DNA of 64,000 nt from Rhodomicrobium lacus. GTDB lineage: Bacteria > Pseudomonadota > Alphaproteobacteria > Rhizobiales > Rhodomicrobiaceae. The stretch's first letter is position 1, and each line of letters begins with the position of its first letter. Where the stretch lies: the NCBI RefSeq assembly GCF_003992725.1, contig NZ_RZNF01000012.1:1116001-1180000 (forward strand), read 5' to 3'. The position numbers and the translations under genes are program-made. Below, one piece after another: positions 57,624 to 64,000 of the stretch. The notes beneath the pieces were generated by a model that did not search any database, was not told the DNA's origin, and worked only from the letters and a program-made list of their open reading frames with translations.

Positions 57624-59411
57624 CTAAACCTCGGCTGTCGCCGCGTCGAGCCATGCGCGATCCGCGTCATCGAGATGCGGGGAAAGCGCTTGGCGCACGC
57701 GGGCGTGATACGCATTGAGCCATTCGCGCTCGGCGGGCGACAGCAACGCCGCATCGATAAGCCGCCGGTCGAACGGCGCGAGCGTCAGCGTCTCGAAACC
57801 TTGCATTTCCGTTTCGCCGCCGTCGATCCCCTGCGGCTGCGTCACAGCCACGAGATTTTCCAGCCGGATGCCGTAATGCCCCTCGCGGTAATAGCCCGGC
57901 TCGTTCGACAGGATCATCCCCGGCTCAAGCGCCACAGTTCCGCGCGGCGAGATATTCGCCGGGCCTTCGTGCACCGAAAGGAAGCTGCCGACCCCGTGGC
58001 CGGTGCCGTGGCCATAGTCCAGCCCCGCATCCCAAAGCGCGCGCCGTGCGAAACTGTCGATGCCCGCGCCCGTGGTTTTCGCCGGGAAGCGCGCCGCCGC
58101 GATACCGATATGGCCCTTCAGCACGAGCGTGTAATGGCGGCGCGCGTCCGCGCTCGGCTCGCCGATGGCCACGGTGCGCGTGATGTCGGTCGTGCCGTCG
58201 CGATACTGGGCGCCGGAATCGGTCAGATAAAGCGTGCCCGGCAGAAGCGGCTTGTTCGTCTCGGGCGTGGCGCGATAATGCACGATGGCGCCGTTCGCCC
58301 CCGCGCCGGAAATCGTGTCGAAGCTGAGGTCTACGAGCTTGCCCGTGTCGCGGCGAAACGCTTCGAGCCTGTCCGATGCGGCGCGTTCATCGACCGAGCC
58401 TTGCGGCGCGTGCGCATCGAGCCATGCGAGGAAGCGCGCGACCGCCACACCGTCGCGCAGATGCGCCGCGCGCGCGCCTTCCAGCTCGGTTGCGTTTTTG
58501 GCTGCCTTGAAGCGGATGGTTGGGTCGTCGCCCTCAATGGCCTTCGCGCCCGCTACTTTCAGAATGTCGCCCACGTGAAGCGTCGTGTGGGCGGGATCGG
58601 CGATGACCTTAGCCGCCGCTCCCACGAGGCGCGGAAGGAGCTTCCAGAGGTCGCCGAGCGGATGCAACGCGGCCAGCGCTTCGAGGGCCGTCCGGTTCTC
58701 ATCCGTCACGTGACCCGGCGAGACGAACAGTGTCGGCTTGCCTTGAAGCGGCACATAGGCGCGAACAAGCGCAACCGGCGTATGGGAGACATCGCCGCCG
58801 CGAATGTTGAACAGCCATGCCACCGCGTCCGGCGCGCTCACGATGAGCCCCGTCGCCTTCCGCGCGGCGATTTCCTTTTGCACGCGCTCAAGCTTCGACG
58901 CCGCGCTTTCGCCCGCGAACGCCTCGTCGTGGAAAACGATGGGTGCGAAGGACGGCGCGGGGCGATCCTCCCACAGCGCATCGATGGGGTTTGTCTTGAT
59001 GGCGCGAAGCTCGAAACCGGCCTTTTCGGCCTCGGCCTTCAGCGGCTTGAAGCTCGCCTGCGTGAACAGCGACGGATCGTACCCGATCACGGCGCCCTCG
59101 CCCGCATGCTCGCCGAGCCACTTCGCAGGCGTCGTCTTCGGGAAAAGCTCGACCGCGTAAAGCGCCGTATCCACCTGCGCCTTCGCCTGAAGCGTATAGC
59201 GGCTGTCGACGATCAGCGCGGCCCTGTCGGCGAGCACCACCGCCGTTCCGGCCGAGCCGGTGAAGCCCGTTAGCCAGGCGAGGCGATCCCAACACGCGGG
59301 CACGGCCTCGTTCTGGAACTCGTCGCCTTTCGGGACGATGAACCCGCTGAGCTTCTCGGCGACGAGACCTGCGCGCAGCGCGGCGAGGCGGCTTTCGTGG
59401 GTGTGCGGCAT
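57624..59411 (-). CDS. Xaa-Pro aminopeptidase (aminopeptidase P family)
   Basis: A 595-residue M24-family metallopeptidase of the eukaryotic-like three-domain type (about 600 residues). Two creatinase-N-like domains are followed by the catalytic domain with metal ligands in YLTDSGAQYRDGTTDITRTV, GHGTGHGVGSFLSVHEGP, MILSNEPGYYREGHYGIRLE and NLVAV. It removes N-terminal residues before proline. Start and length are normal. It is convergent with the hydratase gene. Confidence 0.93.
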   Translation of the reverse strand: MPHTHESRLAALRAGLVAEKLSGFIVPKGDEFQNEAVPACWDRLAWLTGFTGSAGTAVVLADRAALIVDSRYTLQAKAQVDTALYAVELFPKTTPAKWLGEHAGEGAVIGYDPSLFTQASFKPLKAEAEKAGFELRAIKTNPIDALWEDRPAPSFAPIVFHDEAFAGESAASKLERVQKEIAARKATGLIVSAPDAVAWLFNIRGGDVSHTPVALVRAYVPLQGKPTLFVSPGHVTDENRTALEALAALHPLGDLWKLLPRLVGAAAKVIADPAHTTLHVGDILKVAGAKAIEGDDPTIRFKAAKNATELEGARAAHLRDGVAVARFLAWLDAHAPQGSVDERAASDRLEAFRRDTGKLVDLSFDTISGAGANGAIVHYRATPETNKPLLPGTLYLTDSGAQYRDGTTDITRTVAIGEPSADARRHYTLVLKGHIGIAAARFPAKTTGAGIDSFARRALWDAGLDYGHGTGHGVGSFLSVHEGPANISPRGTVALEPGMILSNEPGYYREGHYGIRLENLVAVTQPQGIDGGETEMQGFETLTLAPFDRRLIDAALLSPAEREWLNAYHARVRQALSPHLDDADRAWLDAATAEV

Positions 59412-59519
59412 GTGGATGACCCTGACCTTGGTGGGTGGCCATTATTGGGGAATGGGCGGCGAAGTCGCATTATACGAAAGTTGAAGACATGCGCCAAGCC
59501 GCTTTGCCAACCGGGCGTT

Positions 59520-60395
59520 CTAACCCACCCGCCGCAGCGTGAGCGTCGCCCAGCCTTCGAGGTCGCGGCGGCGCACGAGCACGAAGCCCGTGGCGCGATA
59601 GCGCGCCACGATCTCGCGGGCCTGCCCCGAGAGCAGCCCTGACAGGATCACCGCACCGCCGATGCGGGTCAGTTCGCGGATGCGCGGCGCGAGCTTCAAC
59701 AGCGGCTTCGCGAGAATGTTCGCGACGACGACGTCGAACGGCGCCAGGGCATAGGCGTCGCGCGGCTCGTAGCCATCGCCGGTGAACAGCGCGATATCGG
59801 CGCCCGCGCCATTGATGCGCACGTTTTCGCGCGCGACTTCCACCGCGATCGGATCGACATCCACGGCCACGACATGCGGCACATGCGCCAGCGCCTTCGC
59901 CACGCCGATGGCGAGCACGCCCGAGCCGGTGCCGAGGTCGAGCACGCGATGCACGCCAAGGGGCGAAAGCCGCTCCAGCGCGAGCAGACAGCCTTTCGTG
60001 GTGCCGTGATGGGCTGTCCCGAAGGCGCGGCCCGCGTCGATCTCGATGGCCCATTGTGAGGCGATGCGCGCGCGGTCGTGGCTGCCGTGGACGATGAATC
60101 GGCCCGCGTGAACGGGCGGCAGCGCGCGCTGCGTCTCGCTCACCCAGTCGGCGTCGGGGATGGCTTCGACCGAGGCTGCGGGCGGTTCGATGCCCGCCTC
60201 CGCGAGCGCCGCCGTCGCCGCATCGCCCAGCGCGCCGTCGTCATAGATTTCGACCGACCAGCGCTTCCCGTCCTCGCTCTCAAGCGCAACGACGGGCGTT
60301 TCCTCGAAGGCGGGCAGTTCGCCGAGGATTTCGCTTGCGGCAACGGCCTCGCTCTCGGAGACGAAATTCAACACTGTCTTGTGGGTCAATCGCAT
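59520..60395 (-). CDS. prmA: Ribosomal protein L11 methyltransferase
   Basis: PrmA trimethylates L11 at several positions. The 291-residue protein has an N-terminal substrate-binding domain and the SAM domain with GTAHHGTTKGCLLALERL, VLDLGTGSGVLAIGVAKAL and the catalytic NILAKPLLKLAP (the NxxxxPL motif). The position 108 bp upstream of the aminopeptidase gene is of unknown meaning. The start is MRLTHKTVL at 60395. Confidence 0.94.
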   Translation of the reverse strand: MRLTHKTVLNFVSESEAVAASEILGELPAFEETPVVALESEDGKRWSVEIYDDGALGDAATAALAEAGIEPPAASVEAIPDADWVSETQRALPPVHAGRFIVHGSHDRARIASQWAIEIDAGRAFGTAHHGTTKGCLLALERLSPLGVHRVLDLGTGSGVLAIGVAKALAHVPHVVAVDVDPIAVEVARENVRINGAGADIALFTGDGYEPRDAYALAPFDVVVANILAKPLLKLAPRIRELTRIGGAVILSGLLSGQAREIVARYRATGFVLVRRRDLEGWATLTLRRVG

Positions 60396-60551
60396 GGGAA
60401 ACCTGTTCGGATGGTTGGCGGCCTGCCGCGTCCTTCAGAAACGGGGAGCACCATTCGCCGACGCTTTCAAGCGTCTCTACCTTCCGCGCCCGCCAACAGC
60501 ATCGAGCCGCAAACAGGACGTGGGTGCACGACGCATTTGATGCAGGCTGAT

Positions 60552-61931
60552 CTAAGCCGATGTGGGGACGGCCCGCCAGAGGGTTTCAAGATGCTCGCGC
60601 GCGTCTTCCAGATCGCGGATGCGCGGCGCTCCCGAGTCGTCGGCCACCAGCAGCCCGAGCTTGCGCAAATGGCGGCAGCCGTCTTCGATGTCGAAGTCGC
60701 AATTAAGGGAGAACTCGGTCTTCAGAAACCTTTCCGCCTCGGCCTTCGTGGCCTCAAGGCCGAGCTGACCGTAGCGCAGGAGAAGGGCGTAGGTCAGGAC
60801 GGCCTCCTTGATGTCCTCTTCTTCCGCGTCGTCGTTCAGCGCGGCAAGAACGCTCTGATTGCTGGCGATGTTGTGGAAGTAAAGGCTCTGCGCGAGCTTC
60901 GCCATGTATCGCGTGCGCGTGTTGAGGAAGCTCGTAAAGCTGCGGATGATCGCACCCACGGCGCCTGCAATGGTGAAGATGACGAAGAAGACGCTGATCG
61001 CGACCGCTGCCAGGAATTTGAGCACGGCCATCGTGATTGCGAAGAGCGTGCTGCCGCCGGAGCCGACCCAGAGCCACAGCTTGTCCAGAAGATTGAACTT
61101 GATCTTCGCGTTAGGAAACAGGATTTCGATGTCGCTTTTGGGGATGAGCCGGAAAACCTTGAGGTGCAGCGTCTTGTCCGAAACGCCTTGCAGCATCTTC
61201 TGGTTACGGATCTTCCGGACGCGCTTTTCGGCCTTCCGGCGAGAGACTTTATCGACACGCATGATCTCTGCGATGCGCGTCTCCTCCGGTTTCAGCTTCA
61301 AGCCGATGAACAGACGCCGGTAGGCCTCCACTTCGACCTCGCGCTCGACGAGCCACGCCGTCTTCCACGAGGTTGCCTTGACCTTGACCCGGACATCGCC
61401 ACGATAAAAGAGGAGATGAAAGTCGAATTCCTTCAGGTCGACTTCAGCGGCGAAGCCCTGATGATATTCCTTGCCGAGAATGGCTTCCAGTTCGTCCTGA
61501 TCGATCTGAATGTAATTGGCCGCCGTCGCCGTCTCGACGATCTTCTTCCTGAGCTTGTCCAGTTGCTGCCTGATGGCCTCCGGACTCGGCTCGCTGGTAT
61601 TGACGGTTTCATCGTCGGGATTGAATGGGTCGTAGAGTTCGACGAGCGTGTCGAGCGACCGCGCCGATTCGACCTGCCTCAGCGCGCAGATATGCTGGAA
61701 AACGTCACCGGCAAGCACGCGCTGGCCCGTGTCGAACAGCTTGTCGAGCGCGCGTTTGATGACGTCGCGGCGTTCCACGGAGATGAACTTTTCGGCCACC
61801 ACCGACGGGATGGCCTGCCCCGGCACGGTGTCGATGCCCGTTTCGGTCTCGATCTGAACGGGCGGAGCCTTCGTCGCCATGCGATCCGCCTCCAGTTGCC
61901 CGTCCATCCGCTGCCCTCCGGTTGCAACCAT
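60552..61931 (-). CDS. DUF3754/TMEM143-like membrane protein
   Basis: A 459-residue protein I connect with the DUF3754/TMEM143 family, an uncharacterised group. The N-terminal half is soluble and charged; FLIGLKLKPEE-like segment (YRRLFIGLKLKPEETRI) and KVFRLIPKSDIEILFPNAKI are the main conserved parts; two hydrophobic segments lie at about residues 310-360 (STLFAITMAVLKFLAAVAIS, VFFVIFTIAGAVGAI). The C-terminus is soluble. The start is ATG 61931 after AAAGGG. Function unknown. Confidence 0.75.
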   Translation of the reverse strand: MVATGGQRMDGQLEADRMATKAPPVQIETETGIDTVPGQAIPSVVAEKFISVERRDVIKRALDKLFDTGQRVLAGDVFQHICALRQVESARSLDTLVELYDPFNPDDETVNTSEPSPEAIRQQLDKLRKKIVETATAANYIQIDQDELEAILGKEYHQGFAAEVDLKEFDFHLLFYRGDVRVKVKATSWKTAWLVEREVEVEAYRRLFIGLKLKPEETRIAEIMRVDKVSRRKAEKRVRKIRNQKMLQGVSDKTLHLKVFRLIPKSDIEILFPNAKIKFNLLDKLWLWVGSGGSTLFAITMAVLKFLAAVAISVFFVIFTIAGAVGAIIRSFTSFLNTRTRYMAKLAQSLYFHNIASNQSVLAALNDDAEEEDIKEAVLTYALLLRYGQLGLEATKAEAERFLKTEFSLNCDFDIEDGCRHLRKLGLLVADDSGAPRIRDLEDAREHLETLWRAVPTSA

Positions 61932-61985
61932 TTGTTTACCCTTTTTCACGGTCGTCAGCAATACGACCGGGGAAACCGCGAACGA

Positions 61986-62588
61986 TCAATTGGCTGGACG
62001 GGTCGGAGGCGCTTTCCCGGCGGAGCTTGCCGGCTTGGCCGGTTCGGCCGCTTTCGAATTGGAGGCTTGCGGGTTCTCGACCACGGCGGCTGACGGAGCC
62101 ACAGCATCCACGATGATCCCTTCAATGCGCCAGACGTTGCCTATTTTCAGGAACAGGAGGTCGTATTGGATCTGAAGCGGCTTGGTCGGGAAATCGCCGA
62201 CGAGGCGAAGCTGGTTCTGCGGCGTGAGTTCGGGGTTCCTGGACAGATTAGGAGTGAGAACGAGCGCGGCGCTGAGGTTTACGCCGCGGTTCCGCAGGTT
62301 GGAGAAGATCGCCGTGAGCTGGGCCTGATCGAAGCGCTCGCGGAATACCGGCGAACCGAGGTCGCGAAGCACGGAATAATTGCCTGTCTGGTTCGCGTGT
62401 TGAAGCGCCGCGATGGTCGACTTGATGAGGATGACCACTTCGAGCGTATCGATCGTCATCTTGGGCTGCTCGGCCTTTACGGGCGGCTTTGCGGCGGGCG
62501 CGGGGGCCTTGGTCTGCGCCGATGCGGCCGCGACAAAACCTGTGAGGCACGCAAGGCTCAGGCAGAGACGAAACAGGCTCACTCGCAT
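61986..62588 (-). CDS. Secreted protein of unknown function
   Basis: A 200-residue protein with a signal peptide (MRVSLFRLCLSLACLTGFVA, cleavage after ASA). After a Pro/Ala/Lys-rich linker comes a globular part with TLEVVILIKSTIAALQHANQ, SVLRDLGSPVFRERFDQAQL and YDLLFLKIGNVWRIEGI, which looks like an NTF2/Tim44-type fold, but I cannot be sure. The C-terminus is Ala/Pro/Lys-rich. The ATG at 62588 has GAGGGA upstream. It lies 75 bp after the adhesin gene, same strand, and 54 bp before the DUF3754-like gene. Confidence 0.75.
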   Translation of the reverse strand: MRVSLFRLCLSLACLTGFVAAASAQTKAPAPAAKPPVKAEQPKMTIDTLEVVILIKSTIAALQHANQTGNYSVLRDLGSPVFRERFDQAQLTAIFSNLRNRGVNLSAALVLTPNLSRNPELTPQNQLRLVGDFPTKPLQIQYDLLFLKIGNVWRIEGIIVDAVAPSAAVVENPQASNSKAAEPAKPASSAGKAPPTRPAN

Positions 62589-62663
62589 GAGTTCCCTCAC
62601 AAACATAAAAAGGTTGCCGCAACGCGCGGCAACCTTAAACGGCTTTCGATCTTTGAAATCAAC

Positions 62664-64000
62664 CTACCAGGTGAATTGCACGCCCGCGCGACCGCCGACA
62701 TTGCTGCGCTCGGTGCTGACGCCCACGCCGCCGGTCAGCGAAACGCGCTCGCCCGCGCCGAGAAGGTTGTTGCCGAGCACGCCCTGCAGGCCGACGCCGA
62801 ACGCATTCGCGCCCTCGAAATTGCCCCAGTTCACGGACACGCCGAACTTTTCACCGGCGATGAGATCGGGCGTCTGGATCGCCAGCGCGATGGCAACGCC
62901 GTCGCGCACGTCCTTGATGCGGTTGTTCAGGACCGCGTCGTTGTAATCGACGTAGGCCTTGTTGGCAGCGTCGGTGCCGACGACCGGCCCCGCGACGCCA
63001 TGGACGATGTTGTCGCCGAGGTCAACGTAGGTTCCGTTCGTGGCCGTGAACTTGCCATTCACATTCAATTGGCCATTGACGTTGGAAAACCCGTTGACGT
63101 TAGAGACGCCGTTCACGTTTGACACGCCGTTGACGTTCGCAAAGCCGTTGACGTTATCGATGCCATTAGTGTTCGAGACGCCGTTCACGTTCACGAAACC
63201 GTTGGTGTTCGAGGCGCCGTTCACCGTCAGAAGTCCGTTAACGCTGGAAACACCATTCACATTCGACCAACCGTTGGTGTTCGAAACGCCGTTGACGTTC
63301 GACAGGCCGTTCACATTCGCAACGCCGTTCACGTTGTCAAAGCCGTTCGTGTTCGAAACGCCGTTGACGTTCGACAGGCCATTCACATTCGCAACGCCGT
63401 TCACATTGTCAAAGCCGTTCGTGTTCGACACGCCGTTCACGTTCGACAGACCGTTCACGTTGGCGACGCCGTTCACGTTGCTGAGGCCGTTGGTGTTCGA
63501 AACGCCGTTGACGTTCGAAAGGCCGTTCACATTCGCAATGCCGTTCACATTGTCAAAGCCGTTCGTGTTCGACACGCCGTTCACGTTCGACAGACCGTTC
63601 ACGTTGGCGACGCCGTTCACGTTGCTGAGGCCGTTGGTGTTCGAAACGCCGTTGACGTTCGAAAGGCCGTTCACATTCGCAATGCCGTTCACGTTGTCAA
63701 AGCCGTTGGTGTTCGAAACGCCGTTGACGTTCGACAGGCCGTTCACATTCGCAACGCCGTTCACATTGTCAAAGCCGTTCGTGTTCGACACGCCGTTCAC
63801 GTTCGACAGACCGTTCACGTTGGCGACGCCGTTCACGTTGCTGAGGCCGTTGGTGTTCGAAACGCCGTTGACGTTCGAAAGGCCGTTCACATTCGCAATG
63901 CCGTTCACATTGTCAAAGCCGTTCGTGTTCGAGACGCCGTTCACGTTCGACAGACCGTTCACGTTGGCGACGCCGTTCACGTTGCTGAGGCCGTTGGTGT
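62664..64000 (-). CDS. YadA-anchored surface protein with Asn-Gly hexapeptide repeats (partial, C-terminal part)
   Basis: The frame runs open to the right edge, so the N-terminus is missing. Upstream of the C-terminal region, residues form an uninterrupted series of six-residue units N-G-[VLFIW]-[SAD]-N-[VT] (for example NGVSNT, NGFDNV, NGLSNV), roughly 52 in the visible part (63055-64000). After a transition (QLNVNGKFTATNGTYVD) comes a neck (GPVVGTDAANKAYVDYN), a short helix (LNNRIKDVRDGVAIALAIQT) and a beta-rich C-terminus ending GGRAGVQFTW, with the pattern of a YadA-type trimeric autotransporter anchor. The repeats would form a left-handed beta-helix-like stalk or head. Adhesion or biofilm role is inferred. 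Confidence 0.85.
   Translation of the reverse strand, partial: TNGLSNVNGVANVNGLSNVNGVSNTNGFDNVNGIANVNGLSNVNGVSNTNGLSNVNGVANVNGLSNVNGVSNTNGFDNVNGVANVNGLSNVNGVSNTNGFDNVNGIANVNGLSNVNGVSNTNGLSNVNGVANVNGLSNVNGVSNTNGFDNVNGIANVNGLSNVNGVSNTNGLSNVNGVANVNGLSNVNGVSNTNGFDNVNGVANVNGLSNVNGVSNTNGFDNVNGVANVNGLSNVNGVSNTNGWSNVNGVSSVNGLLTVNGASNTNGFVNVNGVSNTNGIDNVNGFANVNGVSNVNGVSNVNGFSNVNGQLNVNGKFTATNGTYVDLGDNIVHGVAGPVVGTDAANKAYVDYNDAVLNNRIKDVRDGVAIALAIQTPDLIAGEKFGVSVNWGNFEGANAFGVGLQGVLGNNLLGAGERVSLTGGVGVSTERSNVGGRAGVQFTW
63055..64000. repeat. Nested 18/72/144-bp coding repeat
   Basis: The unit is 18 bp (six codons). Higher-order copies of 144 bp begin at 63421 and 63565; the next copies start at 63781 and 63925, a spacing of 216 (144+72) then 144 bp. 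The copies are almost identical in sequence. The pattern is the DNA of the adhesin repeats and continues past the edge. Confidence 0.9.

Noticed and set aside
60078-62093. 671-codon plus-strand frame opposite prmA and the DUF3754-like gene
   Set aside because: Spans several real genes and has no recognisable domain.
63055-64000. CRISPR array
   Set aside because: Repeats are in-frame 18-bp coding units without unique spacers of constant length.

Overview
The window is chromosomal DNA from a high-GC alphaproteobacterium, most likely of the order Hyphomicrobiales. The evidence is the str operon order (rpsL-rpsG-fusA-tuf), an RNase E with an acidic insertion inside its S1 domain and a C-terminal GWW motif, crotonyl-CoA carboxylase/reductase near a methylsuccinyl-CoA dehydrogenase-like gene (ethylmalonyl-CoA pathway), and an RF2 gene with a programmed frameshift. 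A stalked, phototrophic or methylotrophic Hyphomicrobiales lineage would fit, but the genus cannot be fixed from the sequence alone. No rRNA, tRNA, CRISPR array, transposase or integrase was seen.

Layout. 1-3.4 kb: translation operon on the minus strand (tuf partial, fusA, rpsG, rpsL). 3.8-9 kb: small membrane proteins, a PAP2 phosphatase, a DUF1345 protein, an SDR / KdsB-like / histidine-phosphatase run and an EamA transporter. 9.2-15.5 kb: a ParB-like protein, the ethylmalonyl-CoA genes mcd and ccr, and between them a 623-residue acidic protein with three His-containing repeats. 16-19 kb: serC-serA. 19.2-22.1 kb: small secreted and hydrolytic proteins, with palindromic repeats. 22.2-27 kb: the prkA-DUF444-spoVR stress cluster. 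27.5-35 kb: cold shock protein, DUF2076, pterin dehydratase, a candidate structured RNA, hisC-tyrC, ChaC-like protein, methyltransferase, TetR, rsfS-rlmH. 35-44 kb: two glycosyltransferases, zur-znuC-znuB with a 16-bp palindrome as likely Zur box, a duplicated znuB tail, a low-GC AIPR (abortive phage infection) gene, ispG and an apparently orphan PemK/MazF-type toxin. 44-54.7 kb: RNase E, an amidase and PBP1A, prfB and a HAD phosphatase. 54.7-62.6 kb: pyrF, an AtuD/AtuE-like acyl-CoA dehydrogenase and hydratase, aminopeptidase P, prmA, a DUF3754-like membrane protein and a secreted protein. 62.7-64 kb: the C-terminal part of a YadA-type surface protein built of Asn-Gly hexapeptide repeats, running off the right edge.

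Most of the window is core metabolism and cell envelope. The unusual parts are: (1) the Asn-Gly hexapeptide adhesin; (2) a small accessory island at 38.5-41.9 kb, marked by an 88 % identical 95-bp copy of the znuB 3' end on the far side of a glycosyltransferase gene and followed by the AIPR gene; (3) two copies of a paired palindromic element, each starting at the stop codon of the upstream gene, in which the core of the second palindrome is inverted between copies; (4) the tandem-repeat protein between ccr and mcd; (5) a four-hairpin candidate RNA upstream of hisC.
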